Shown piece after piece: positions 25,692 through 37,931 of a stretch of 64,000 bases of DNA (the stretch's first letter is position 1; each line of letters starts with the position of its first letter). Source of the DNA: Steroidobacteraceae bacterium (GTDB lineage Bacteria > Pseudomonadota > Gammaproteobacteria > Steroidobacterales > Steroidobacteraceae); assembly GCA_017853555.1 (NCBI GenBank), contig JAFMJH010000005.1, positions 58,165 to 122,164 of the forward strand, in the 5' to 3' direction. The notes beneath the pieces are model-generated. The model made no database searches, was not told the DNA's origin, and saw nothing but the letters and a program-made list of their open reading frames with translations. Made by a program: the position numbers and the translations under genes.

Positions 25692-26390
25692 ATGACTGCC
25701 GCGATCCACGCCCGCGAGTTGACCTACGCCTGGCCCAACAAGCCTGCGTTGCTCGACGTGCGCGACTTTCGCATCGAACGCGGCGAGCGCGTGTTCCTGC
25801 GCGGCCCGAGCGGCAGCGGCAAAAGCACGCTGCTCGGACTGCTCGGCGGCGTACTCGAGCCCGACTCGGGTCACATCGAACTCGCCGGCACCGACATCAC
25901 GCCCTTGAGCGCGAGCGCACGCGATCGCTTTCGCGGTGATCATCTCGGGTTCATTTTTCAAATGTTCAATCTCATTCCGTACCTCGGCGTGCTCGACAAC
26001 GTCGTCTTGCCGGCCCGGTTTTCCGCCGCGCGTGCCGCGCGCGTGCCGAATGGCGATCTCGAGGGCGAAGCGCGTCGACTGCTCGATGCCTTGGGGCTAG
26101 GCGCGCGCGACATCGCCTCGCGGCCGGTGACCGAACTCTCGATCGGTCAGCAGCAACGCGTGGCCGCGGCGCGCGCCCTGCTCGGCAAACCCGAGATCAT
26201 CATCGCCGACGAGCCGACGTCCTCGCTCGATGCCGACGCCCGGACCGATTTCCTGAATCTTTTGATGCGCGAATGCGGCACGCAGGGCGCGACGCTGCTG
26301 TTCGTCAGTCACGATCTCGCGCTCGGCGGTTTGTTCGATCGCACCGTGCAGCTCGCGCAGATCAATCGCGCCCTCGAGGTGGCGGCGTGA
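25692..26390 (+). CDS. ABC transporter ATP-binding protein of the zrg-like zinc cluster
   Basis: A 232-aa ATPase of the LolD/MacB-like branch. Walker A is GPSGSGKST (residues ~38-46), the Q-loop lies in FIFQMFNLIPYLG, the signature is LSIGQQQRVAAARALL (Ile in place of the usual Gly/Ser context), Walker B is IIIADEPTSSLD and the switch His is in FVSHD. This type pairs with FtsX-like permeases, as encoded next. In the ZrgABCDE context it would power zinc import, though related ATPases drive mechanotransmission rather than transport. Confidence 0.9.
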   Translation: MTAAIHARELTYAWPNKPALLDVRDFRIERGERVFLRGPSGSGKSTLLGLLGGVLEPDSGHIELAGTDITPLSASARDRFRGDHLGFIFQMFNLIPYLGVLDNVVLPARFSAARAARVPNGDLEGEARRLLDALGLGARDIASRPVTELSIGQQQRVAAARALLGKPEIIIADEPTSSLDADARTDFLNLLMRECGTQGATLLFVSHDLALGGLFDRTVQLAQINRALEVAA

Positions 26391-27649
26391 TCTTTTCTTT
26401 GGCGCTGCGCTCGTTGGGCAACCGGCGCAGCACGGCGCTGTTGACCGTGGCGGCGATCGCGGTCAGCGTCGCATTGCTGCTCGGCGTGCAGAAAATGCGC
26501 ACCGCGGCACGCGAGAGTTTCGCCAACACCGTCTCCGGCGTCGATTTGATCGTGGGCGCGCGCTCCGGACAACTGAACTTGCTGCTGTATTCGGTGTTCC
26601 GGGTCGGCGACGCGACCGCCAACGTCAGTTGGGAGAGTTACCAGAAAATCGCGCGGCATCCGGACGTCGCCTGGACCATCCCGATTTCGCTCGGCGATTC
26701 GCATCGCGGCTTTCGCGTACTCGGCACGACCAACGACTATTTCCGTCACTATCACTATGCGGGCGAGCGTGCGCTCGTGTTCACCGAAGGCAAGCCGTTC
26801 GCGGCACTCTACGACGTCGTGCTCGGTGCCGACGTCGCACGCGCGCTCGGCTACCGACTCGGCAGCGAGGTGGTGGTCGCACACGGACTCGGCAACGTGA
26901 GTTTCGCGTTGCACAAAGACAAACCGTTTCGCGTCGTCGGCATCCTCGCGCCGACCGGCACGCCCGTCGATCGCACGGTGCACGTGCCGCTCGAGGCGAT
27001 CACCGCCATCCACCAGGATTTTCAGGGCGCGAGCCAGCCGGCAATCGGCGCCCGCATCGGCGCGTCTGCGGCACGCGAGCAAGTCGATCTCACGCCGCAG
27101 TCGATCACCGCCTTCATGGTCGGCATGCGCAGCAAAGTCATGACCTTCACCATGCAGCGCGCCATCAACGAATACCGCAGCGAACCGCTGCTGGCGATCA
27201 TCCCGGGCGTCGCGCTGACCCAATTGTGGAATCTGGTCGGCATCGCCGACACGGCATTGATGGTGATCGCGGGCTTCGTCGTGCTCGCGGGTCTGCTCGG
27301 CATGCTCACCGCCATCCTGACGAGCCTCAACGAACGCCGCCGCGAAATGGCGATCTTGCGTTCGGTCGGCGCACGGCCGCGACACATCTTCACGCTGCTC
27401 GTGACCGAAGCGGGCCTGCTCGCCGCGAGCGGCGTGCTCGCCGGCGTCGCGCTCTGTTACGGCTTGCTGTTCGCGGCGGCGCCGCTGCTCGAGCGACACT
27501 ACGGCCTCGTACTGCCGCTGACCGGATTGTCGACGCAGGACGCCGCGCTGCTCGGCGCGATCGTCGTCGCCGGTCTCTTCATGGGCAGCTGGCCCGCGTG
27601 GCGCGCCTACCGCAATACTTTGAGCGACGGCCTCACCCTGCGGGTGTGA
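26387..27649 (+). CDS. FtsX/MacB-type ABC permease of the zrg-like zinc cluster
   Basis: A 420-aa permease with one N-terminal membrane helix (residues ~17-35), a large periplasmic MacB-like core domain (about 40-280) and three C-terminal helices (about 295-320, 345-375, 390-410), the four-helix topology of the FtsX/MacB superfamily. ERRREMAILRSVGARPRHIF is the cytoplasmic coupling motif. Translation probably starts at GTG 26387, overlapping the ATPase stop (GTGA). It is the membrane partner of the preceding ATPase in the DUF2796/DUF3299 cluster. Confidence 0.9.
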   Translation: MIFSLALRSLGNRRSTALLTVAAIAVSVALLLGVQKMRTAARESFANTVSGVDLIVGARSGQLNLLLYSVFRVGDATANVSWESYQKIARHPDVAWTIPISLGDSHRGFRVLGTTNDYFRHYHYAGERALVFTEGKPFAALYDVVLGADVARALGYRLGSEVVVAHGLGNVSFALHKDKPFRVVGILAPTGTPVDRTVHVPLEAITAIHQDFQGASQPAIGARIGASAAREQVDLTPQSITAFMVGMRSKVMTFTMQRAINEYRSEPLLAIIPGVALTQLWNLVGIADTALMVIAGFVVLAGLLGMLTAILTSLNERRREMAILRSVGARPRHIFTLLVTEAGLLAASGVLAGVALCYGLLFAAAPLLERHYGLVLPLTGLSTQDAALLGAIVVAGLFMGSWPAWRAYRNTLSDGLTLRV

Positions 27650-27670
27650 GGCGATCATCGAGAGGATCCC

Positions 27671-28243
27671 ATGTCACCGTTCTACAAAAATTTGCTCCCG
27701 ACTCTTTGCCTCACGCTCGTCGCGGCCACGGCCGGCGCCGTCACGCCGCCCAAGCCCGCGGCCGCACCGGCGAAACCCGCGAGCGTCGCGACGCCCGCGG
27801 GCGCCGCACGCGAACTCGACTGGGACGCCCTGATCCCGCAGGACGCGCGCAGCAAATTCCAGGCGGGCCCGCCGCCGCCGACCCACGATTATCTGGGCGG
27901 CGAGAGCGGCCTCGCGGCGCAGCAGGTGCTCGATTTTTCGGTGAACAAGGAGCTCGACGGCGCCACCGTCAAAATTCCGGGCTTCATCGTGCCGCTCGAC
28001 GTCGGCAAAGACGGCCTGGTCGCCGAGTTCTTCCTCGTGCCGTATTTCGGCGCCTGCATCCACGTGCCGCCGCCGCCGCCCAACCAGATCGTCTACGTGC
28101 GCATGGACAAAGGCATCGCGCTCGATTCGATCTACGAGGCCTACTGGATCACCGGCAAAATGAAGACCAACAACAAAACGACGCGACTCGGTGCCGCGGC
28201 CTACCAGCTCGCCGGCACGAAGATCGAAATCTACAAATACTGA
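27671..28243 (+). CDS. DUF3299 secreted protein of the zrg-like cluster
   Basis: A 190-aa protein with a signal peptide ([17 protein letters not shown]) and an Ala/Pro-rich linker to about residue 45, then a DUF3299 domain with [34 protein letters not shown] and EAYWITGKM. The conserved Cys-x-His in [10 protein letters not shown] could bind metal, by inference. DUF3299 genes commonly accompany DUF2796 and this ABC type in Vibrio-like zrg loci, so it is probably the accessory periplasmic subunit. It lies 21 nt after the permease with a GAGAGGA ribosome site. Confidence 0.85.
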   Translation: MSPFYKNLLPTLCLTLVAATAGAVTPPKPAAAPAKPASVATPAGAARELDWDALIPQDARSKFQAGPPPPTHDYLGGESGLAAQQVLDFSVNKELDGATVKIPGFIVPLDVGKDGLVAEFFLVPYFGACIHVPPPPPNQIVYVRMDKGIALDSIYEAYWITGKMKTNNKTTRLGAAAYQLAGTKIEIYKY

Positions 28244-28250
28244 GACGCCC

Positions 28251-28595
28251 ATGCCCACGCTGTTCGAAAAAATCGTCGCGCGCGAAATCCCGGCCGACAT
28301 CGTCTATCAGGACGACCGCGTCACCGCATTTCGCGACATCCATCCGCGCGCACCGACGCATCTGCTGATCGTACCCAACAAGGCGATCCCGACCGCGAAC
28401 GACATCGCCGACGCCGACGAGGCGCTGATCGGCCACATGTTCACGGTCGCCCGCGATCTCGCGCGCAGCGCCGGCATCGCCGACAGCGGTTATCGTCTCA
28501 TCATCAACTGCAACCGCGACGGCGGCCAGGAAGTGTTCCACCTGCACGTGCATCTGGTCGGCGGCGCGCCGCTCGGCCCGATGCTCGCGCACTGA
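28251..28595 (+). CDS. hinT: HIT-family purine nucleoside phosphoramidase (HinT)
   Basis: A 114-aa histidine-triad protein. The triad motif HLHVHLVGG lies at the C-terminus, and [18 protein letters not shown] and [14 protein letters not shown] are typical HinT segments. It hydrolyses aminoacyl- and phosphoramidate-linked AMP. It starts 7 nt after the DUF3299 gene and so probably shares its transcript; no functional tie to zinc transport is known to me, although HIT folds can bind zinc. Confidence 0.94.
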   Translation: MPTLFEKIVAREIPADIVYQDDRVTAFRDIHPRAPTHLLIVPNKAIPTANDIADADEALIGHMFTVARDLARSAGIADSGYRLIINCNRDGGQEVFHLHVHLVGGAPLGPMLAH

Positions 28596-28609
28596 TCATC
28601 CGCACCATC

Positions 28610-29569
28610 ATGAACGACTTGCGCACCCTGTATCCTCCGATCGACGCGCGCCGCAGCGGCATGCTGCGCGTGTCCGACCTGCACGAAATTTATTGGGAAG
28701 AGAGCGGCAACCCGCATGGCAAACCGGTCGTCTTCCTGCACGGCGGCCCCGGCGGCGGCACGGACGCGCGCATGCGCCAATTCTTCGATCCGGCGCGCTA
28801 TCGCATCGTGCTGTTCGATCAGCGCGGTTGCGGCAAGAGCCGTCCGCACGCGAGTCTCGTCGACAACACGACCTGGCATCTGGTCAGCGACATCGAGGCG
28901 CTGCGCACGCATCTTTGCATCGAGCGCTGGCAAGTGTTCGGCGGCTCCTGGGGCTCGACGCTCGCCCTCGCCTATGCGCAGACTCATCCGCAACGCGTCA
29001 CCGAACTCGTGCTGCGCGGCATATTCCTCGTGCGACCCTGGGAGTTCCGCTGGTTCTACGAAACGCCGGACGGCACGGCGGCGCTGTTCCCGGATCTTTG
29101 GGAGAAGTACGTCGAACCGATTCCGCCTGCCGAGCGCGACCAGATGATGCACGCCTACTACCGACGTCTGACCAGCGACGACGCGGCGGTGCGCGCGCAG
29201 GCTGCCAAGCACTGGTCGATGTGGGAAGGCGCGACGAGTTTTCTGCGCCTGAATCCGGATTACGTCGCGAAATTCGAAGAAGACGCGTTCGCCGAAGCGT
29301 TCGCGCGCATCGAATGCCATTACTTCGTCAACGGCGGCTTCCTGCGCACGCCGACGCAACTGCTCAACGACGTGCCGAAGATGCGCCACATCCCCGGCGT
29401 GATCGTACAAGGTCGTTACGACGTCGTCTGCCCGATGAAGAGCGCCTGGGATCTGCACCGCGCCTGGCCGGAAGCGGATTTGCGCATCGTCGGCGACGCC
29501 GGGCATTCGGCGTTCGAGGCCGGCATCCTGAGCGAACTCGTCAAAGCGACGGATCGATACGCGAACTGA
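28610..29569 (+). CDS. pip: proline iminopeptidase
   Basis: A 319-aa alpha/beta hydrolase of family S33 that removes N-terminal proline. The oxyanion motif HGGPGGGTDARMRQFFDP, the nucleophile elbow GGSWGSTLAL (Ser near residue 115) and the late Asp (GRYDVVCP) and His (GDAGHSAFE) complete the triad. Length is typical (about 315). It ends the plus-strand block, overlapping the convergent zincin-like gene by 29 bp. Two other proline-specific peptidases, PepP and PepQ, are also in the window. Confidence 0.95.
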   Translation: MNDLRTLYPPIDARRSGMLRVSDLHEIYWEESGNPHGKPVVFLHGGPGGGTDARMRQFFDPARYRIVLFDQRGCGKSRPHASLVDNTTWHLVSDIEALRTHLCIERWQVFGGSWGSTLALAYAQTHPQRVTELVLRGIFLVRPWEFRWFYETPDGTAALFPDLWEKYVEPIPPAERDQMMHAYYRRLTSDDAAVRAQAAKHWSMWEGATSFLRLNPDYVAKFEEDAFAEAFARIECHYFVNGGFLRTPTQLLNDVPKMRHIPGVIVQGRYDVVCPMKSAWDLHRAWPEADLRIVGDAGHSAFEAGILSELVKATDRYAN

Positions 29570-30074
29570 CGCGCGGTAGACCGTCCGCATCGACGATGCC
29601 GCGAGTCTGCAGCCACGCGCGCGCCGACTCGGCCTCGCCTTCGAACCAGGCCCGCGCCGACCCGAGACGAAACGTGTAGCCCCAGGCGTCCATGTCGGCC
29701 ATGACGCGCGCACTGCCGATGCCGGGCAAAGCGGCGCCCCAAAGAATTTGCAGGTAACACACGGCGTTCTCTTCTTCGAAATCGCCGCCGGCATCACGGT
29801 GCAGATGCCTGCGACGCGCCGCGTCCATGCAGACGTAGTGCGCCGCCTCGTGCAATGCCGAATGCACCGGCGTATCCGCGCGCAGCCAGAGCGTGGCGCC
29901 GCTCAAGCCCGCCTCGCTCTCGCCCCAAAACGACCCGGGAATCTCGGCATCCGCCGGCACCGTCGAGACGGCCAGCCCCCACGGCTCGAGCAAGCGGCGC
30001 AGCGCCTCGAGTCGAGATGCGTCAAATCGCGCGATCATGTCGGCACCGCGCTCTGCCGACGGGGCCGACGCCAT
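29541..30074 (-). CDS. uncharacterised protein with zincin-like HEAAH motif
   Basis: A ~177-aa protein I do not recognise by name. The notable feature is HSALHEAAHYVCMD (residues ~72-85), an HExxH metal-binding motif, with a downstream EEENAVCYLQ about 20 residues later that could give the third ligand, as in small zincin-like metallopeptidases. No signal peptide or membrane helix is seen. The first ATG after the lptE stop is 30074; another at 30038 is possible. It follows lptE and is probably on the leuS-lptE transcript. Peptidase activity is inference only. Confidence 0.7.
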   Translation of the reverse strand: MASAPSAERGADMIARFDASRLEALRRLLEPWGLAVSTVPADAEIPGSFWGESEAGLSGATLWLRADTPVHSALHEAAHYVCMDAARRRHLHRDAGGDFEEENAVCYLQILWGAALPGIGSARVMADMDAWGYTFRLGSARAWFEGEAESARAWLQTRGIVDADGLPRVSSRIDPSL

Positions 30075-30079
30075 CGAGG

Positions 30080-30576
30080 TCAACGCAAACTCGACACGCG
30101 TTGCACGACGACGGCGGCGAGTTCTCCGGCGAGCGTGGCGCGCAAGGCCTCGCGCTCGCGCTCTTTGGCGAGCGCCCGTCGTTCGTCGAAGGAGAGGTCA
30201 CGCGTCAACGACACCTCTTCGCTCGCGATGCGTTCCTGTCCGTCCTGCGTCACCGCAAAACGTACGCGATAGGTGAGCTCGTATTCGCGCGGCACGTTGC
30301 GCGCGGACACCGAAGCGATGCGTTCCGACCAATCGTCGAGCTCGACGCGCAGGGTCGGGACGCCGGGCGTCGGTGCCGCGACGATATCCGCACCGGCGAG
30401 TCGCAGCGACCGACGCAGCGCAGCCGTAAAATCGCTTTGCGCATCGTCGGCCTGCAGATGCACGCGCGCGAGCACCGGCGAGAGATTCGCGCGTCCCTGC
30501 AGCTGAAAGCCGCAACCGGCGAGCAGCACCGGCAGGGCGCACGCCGCGAGCATCAACCGGCGACGCAGAGCGCGCA

Positions 30577-30577
<1 letters not shown>
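30080..30577 (-). CDS. lptE: LPS-assembly lipoprotein LptE
   Basis: A 165-aa lipoprotein with signal MRALRRRLMLAACALPVLL and lipobox LAGC (Cys22), then the LptE start GFQLQGRANLSP. LptE plugs and assembles the LptD outer-membrane LPS translocon. A NVPREYELTYRVRFAV segment matches the family core. It overlaps the leuS stop by 1 nt (TGATG), the conserved leuS-lptE pairing; holA, its normal follower, is displaced to 24992. Confidence 0.92.
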
Positions 30578-34067
<3,490 letters not shown>

Positions 34068-34131
34068 GGGACCCAAGACTAACGCATGGACTCATGCCGA
34101 AACGACTGCGACGTCGGGCACGACCCGCGCT

Positions 34132-34137
34132 TACACT
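34132..34137 (+). promoter_or_regulatory. -10 hexamer of the cupin gene
   Basis: TACACT at 34132-34137 is a good -10 within the 104-bp divergent spacer; no strong -35. A leader of about 28 nt with a CGGAGA ribosome site then precedes the ATG at 34172. Confidence 0.45.
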
Positions 34138-34171
34138 AGCCCGCACCGAAAATCAGTCGCCGGAGACTCGC

Positions 34172-35017
34172 ATGGCCCGCCCGCACATCATGTTCGTCCA
34201 AGCCCAGATGATTCCCTGGTCGCAGGGTTTGCATGGCGACGCCCGACCCGACGTCGAACACAAATTGTTGAGTCTCGACGACACCGACGCGAGTTCGACC
34301 TGCATCGTGCGCTATCCGGCCGGCTGGGCGCGCACCGCGGCCGAACACCTCGCGACGCATGAAGAATTTCTGGTGCTGGACGGCGCGATCGAGATCAACG
34401 GTCACCGTTACGAAAAACACACCTACGGGTTCCTGCCGGCGGGATTCCGGCGCGATCGCGCACGGAGCACGCACGGCGCGGTCCTGCTGACGATGTTCTA
34501 CGGCGCACCCCGCAAGGGCACGGGCGCAGGCGGCGACTTCGACGCCAAACTTTTGGTCGCGTACGTGAACCCGCTCGAGATGGATTGGGACCCGGGGCTC
34601 GTCGATCCGCAACTCTCCAAAGGCGTCGCCATCAAGCCGCTGCGCACCGACCCCTACACCGGCGAGACGAGTTTTCTCTATTGCTCGCCGCCGCATCGCG
34701 TGCCGCCCGGCATGGCGAAGCCGCAATGGACGCATCCGATGGTCGAAGAGCTCTACACCCTCGAGGGCGATTACGTGTGGGGCGACCTCGGTCGCATGCA
34801 ACGCGGCGGCTATTGCTGGTGGCGCGAGAACATGTATCACGGCCCGGCCGGCACCGACACCGGCTACAACCTGTTCGTGCGCACGATCAACGGCCCGCTG
34901 GTGAACACTTTCGACACCGTCAAAAAACCGTTCAGCTGGGATCCGCCGCACCGCCCGATCCTGCCGCCTGAACTCGCGCCGTACGGCCAGCCTCTGCCAC
35001 CCTCGCCCAATTTTTGA
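34172..35017 (+). CDS. tandem cupin-fold protein (DUF4437-like)
   Basis: A 281-aa soluble protein with two cupin-like modules: residues ~45-120 (ATHEEFLVLDGAIEINGHRY, a His/Glu cupin motif 1) and ~175-260 (THPMVEELYTLEGDYVWGDL). Double cupins of this general kind bind a metal and act as dioxygenases, isomerases or sensors; nothing here fixes the reaction. The MFS transporter gene starts 19 nt after its stop, so the two probably form an uptake or efflux plus modification pair for one compound. A VOC gene diverges from it. Confidence 0.72.
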   Translation: MARPHIMFVQAQMIPWSQGLHGDARPDVEHKLLSLDDTDASSTCIVRYPAGWARTAAEHLATHEEFLVLDGAIEINGHRYEKHTYGFLPAGFRRDRARSTHGAVLLTMFYGAPRKGTGAGGDFDAKLLVAYVNPLEMDWDPGLVDPQLSKGVAIKPLRTDPYTGETSFLYCSPPHRVPPGMAKPQWTHPMVEELYTLEGDYVWGDLGRMQRGGYCWWRENMYHGPAGTDTGYNLFVRTINGPLVNTFDTVKKPFSWDPPHRPILPPELAPYGQPLPPSPNF

Positions 35018-35036
35018 TCGCGCATCCATCGATCCC

Positions 35037-36356
35037 ATGCAGCACGCCGCGCCCGACTCGATCGACACGCCCTGGCCCGCACCCCGCACCGCCTGGTATG
35101 CGGTCCTGGTCCTGAACGTCGCCTACCTGTTCTCCTACCTCGATCGGCAGATCCTCTCCATGCTGGTCACGCCGATCAAAGCGGATCTCGCACTCGACGA
35201 CACGCAAGTCAGTTTGCTGCACGGGCTCGCGTTCGCGATCTGCTACACGGTACTCGGCGTTTGGCCCATCGGGCGCTGGGCGGACACCGGCAACCGGCGC
35301 AACATCGTCGCCGGTGGCGTATTTCTTTGGTCGGTGATGACCGCGCTCTGCGGACGCGCGAGCAACTACCTCGGCCTGTTCCTGGCCCGCGTCGGCGTCG
35401 GCGTCGGCGAAGCCGCGCTCACGCCCGTCGCGTACTCGCTGCTCGCCGACTATTTTCCGCCCGAAAAACGTGGTCGTGCGCTCGGGCTGTTTTCCATGGG
35501 CATCTATTTCGGCATCGGTGCGGCGACCATGATCACCGGCCTGCTGGTGCAAGCCATCGGCGAATCACCCACCGTGCTGCTGCCGCTCGTCGGCGAAGTG
35601 CGCTCGTGGCAAGCGCCGTTTCTGCTGCTCGGCCCTCCCGGCATCCTGGTGGCGCTGTGGCTGCTCACCTTGCGCGAGCCGGAACGTCGCGGTGCGGCGC
35701 CGCAAAGCCCGCCGTTTGCCGCGGTCATCGCGCAGATGCGCCGTCATGCCGCGTTCTATCTGCCGCACACCTTCGGCGTGTCGCTGTTGACGATGCTGTT
35801 CAACGCACTCGCGTTCTGGATGCCCGCACATTTGAAGCGCGTACATGCACTCACGCCGGTCGAGATCGCCTTCAGTTTCGGACCCATCATCGTGATCGCG
35901 GGCTCCCTGGGCGTGGTCGCCGGCGGCATGCTCGCCGATCACTGGCGCAAAGCGGGCAAGCAGGACGCCGAATTGCTCGTCGGCTTGAGCTCGACGCTGA
36001 TCCTGCTGCCGTTCGCGATCGCCACCTTCGTGGTCACCGATGTGCAACTGGCCATCGCACTGATGGGACCGATGTTGTTCTTCGCCTGCTTTCCGTTCGG
36101 TGCCGCAGCCGGTGCCGTGCAACTCGTCACGCCGAATCAACTGCGCGCACGCGTGTCGGCGTTGTATCTGATGGTGATCAACCTCACCGGCATCGGCTTC
36201 GGCGCGACCGCGGCGGCGTTGATTTCGGACCACGTGTTGCACGACGAGCGTCGCATCGGCGACGGCGTCGCCATCGTCGCGGCGGTGGGGCTGCCGCTCG
36301 CCGCCGTGCTGCTCGGAAAAGCGCGACGGCACTACCGGGCGATGCAAGCCCGATAG
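35037..36356 (+). CDS. MFS transporter, spinster-like
   Basis: A 439-aa 12-helix major facilitator. The N-terminal YLFSYLDRQILSMLVTPIK and the loop 2-3 region PIGRWADTGNRRNIV, followed by RVGVGVGEAALTPVAYSLLA, are characteristic of the spinster/ACS-related group often seen in catabolic clusters of Alpha- and Gammaproteobacteria. The substrate is unknown, most often organic acids or lipids in this group. It is the second gene of the cupin-MFS pair and converges on degP with a 27-nt spacer holding no hairpin. Confidence 0.9.
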   Translation: MQHAAPDSIDTPWPAPRTAWYAVLVLNVAYLFSYLDRQILSMLVTPIKADLALDDTQVSLLHGLAFAICYTVLGVWPIGRWADTGNRRNIVAGGVFLWSVMTALCGRASNYLGLFLARVGVGVGEAALTPVAYSLLADYFPPEKRGRALGLFSMGIYFGIGAATMITGLLVQAIGESPTVLLPLVGEVRSWQAPFLLLGPPGILVALWLLTLREPERRGAAPQSPPFAAVIAQMRRHAAFYLPHTFGVSLLTMLFNALAFWMPAHLKRVHALTPVEIAFSFGPIIVIAGSLGVVAGGMLADHWRKAGKQDAELLVGLSSTLILLPFAIATFVVTDVQLAIALMGPMLFFACFPFGAAAGAVQLVTPNQLRARVSALYLMVINLTGIGFGATAAALISDHVLHDERRIGDGVAIVAAVGLPLAAVLLGKARRHYRAMQAR

Positions 36357-36383
36357 TGCCGCGCAGTCTCAAAACCCCGCAGC

Positions 36384-37919
36384 TCAGTTGACGCGGATCG
36401 GAACGAAGATCTGCACGCCCTCGCGCTGCACCAGCAACGCGACCGTCTTGCCCGACTTCGCCACCGCATCGCGGAACTCGCGCATCGACTTGACCGAGCG
36501 GCCATTGACGCCGAGCACCACGTCGCCCGACTGCACGCCCGCATCTCGCGCCGCACCGGTCGCGCGCAGAATCAGCACGCCACCTTCGAGTTTCGCCTCG
36601 CCACGTTCTTCGGCGGTGATGTCGCGCACCACGAGACCGAGTTTGTCGGCCGCCTCGGGTGCCGCCGATTTTTCGCTGCCTTCTTCTTTGGCTTGCGCGT
36701 CGGCGACCACCTCGGCGACCTTCAGCGTGAGTTTGCGGACTGCCCGCTCGCGCCAGACCTCGAGCACCGCCTCGGCACCGGGTCGCAACGCCCCGATGAT
36801 CGTCGGCAGTTCGGCCGAACGTTCGACCACGCGGCCGTTGGCCGAGAGAATGATGTCGCCCGCCTTGATGCCGGCTTTGTCGGCGGGGCTGCCCTTCTCG
36901 ACGCTGCCGACCAGCGCACCGCGCGGCCGATCGAGACCGAAGCTCTCGGCGAACTGCGCGTTCACTTCCTGAATGCTCACGCCGATCTTGCCGCGACTCA
37001 CGCGACCTTTGGCGACGAGCTGCTCGCGCACGTTGTTCGCGACGTCGATGGGAATCGCGAACGAGATCCCCATGTAACCGCCCGAACGACTGTAGATCTG
37101 CGAGTTGATGCCGACCACTTCGCCGTTCATGTTGAACAGCGGGCCGCCCGAGTTGCCCGGATTCACGGCCACGTCGGTCTGGATGAAGTTGACGTAGTTG
37201 GTGTCGCCCCCGGGCAGCGGACGCGCGGTCGCACTCACGATGCCCGCGGTGACGCTGTTGTCGAACCCGAACGGCGAACCAATCGCCACCACCCACTCAC
37301 CCGGGCGCAGCTTCAGCGGATCGCCGAGACGCACCACGGGCAAATTTTTGGCATCGATCTTCACCACCGCGACGTCGGTCGGTTTGTCTACGCCGACGAT
37401 CTTCGCCGTGTATTCGCGCCGATCGGTCATGCGCACCGTGACTTCTTCGGCGCCGTCGACGACGTGTGCATTGGTGAGGATGTAGCCATCGGCAGAGACG
37501 ACGAAGCCCGAGCCTTCGCCACCCGGACGCACGCCGCCTTCGTCTTCCTGCTGCGGCGGGCCGCCGCGACCGTTCGGGGCCCCGGGCGCGCCGAAGCGCT
37601 TGAAGAATTCGAAAAACGGATCGTTGGGCGAGAGCCCGCCCATGCTCTGCTTGGGGCGTTTTACTTTGGTGGTGATGTTGACCACCGCCGGGCCTTGCTG
37701 GGCGACGAGCCCGGCGAAGTCCGGCAGGCTGCCGGCACGCGCAAACGCCTGGGGTGCACCGGGAGCCGCTTCGGCGGCGGCCTGCGGCACCGGCGTGGCG
37801 CTCTGCGCGGCGGTGGAGGTATGCGGCTGGCAAGCCGTAAATACGAGCACGGAAAGAACGGCGCCGACGGTGCGACGCACGAGGGGACGTTGGGTCATGG
37901 TGGTGAACGCTCTGAACAT
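36384..37919 (-). CDS. degP: DegP/MucD-type periplasmic serine endoprotease
   Basis: A 511-aa HtrA protease-chaperone. The N-terminus has a hydrophobic export segment (about residues 17-30) ending in LVFTAC, a weak lipobox. The trypsin domain has His152 (ILTNAHVVDG), Asp182 (PTDVAVVKI) and Ser257 (VNPGNSGGPL). PDZ1 (about 285-375) and PDZ2 (about 420-505) follow. ATG 37919 is preferred to GTG 37925 because of GGAG 9 nt upstream. The gene follows lnt after 12 nt, at the end of the ssb-miaB-lnt run. Confidence 0.93.
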   Translation of the reverse strand: MFRAFTTMTQRPLVRRTVGAVLSVLVFTACQPHTSTAAQSATPVPQAAAEAAPGAPQAFARAGSLPDFAGLVAQQGPAVVNITTKVKRPKQSMGGLSPNDPFFEFFKRFGAPGAPNGRGGPPQQEDEGGVRPGGEGSGFVVSADGYILTNAHVVDGAEEVTVRMTDRREYTAKIVGVDKPTDVAVVKIDAKNLPVVRLGDPLKLRPGEWVVAIGSPFGFDNSVTAGIVSATARPLPGGDTNYVNFIQTDVAVNPGNSGGPLFNMNGEVVGINSQIYSRSGGYMGISFAIPIDVANNVREQLVAKGRVSRGKIGVSIQEVNAQFAESFGLDRPRGALVGSVEKGSPADKAGIKAGDIILSANGRVVERSAELPTIIGALRPGAEAVLEVWRERAVRKLTLKVAEVVADAQAKEEGSEKSAAPEAADKLGLVVRDITAEERGEAKLEGGVLILRATGAARDAGVQSGDVVLGVNGRSVKSMREFRDAVAKSGKTVALLVQREGVQIFVPIRVN

Positions 37920-37931
37920 GGACACGGACTC

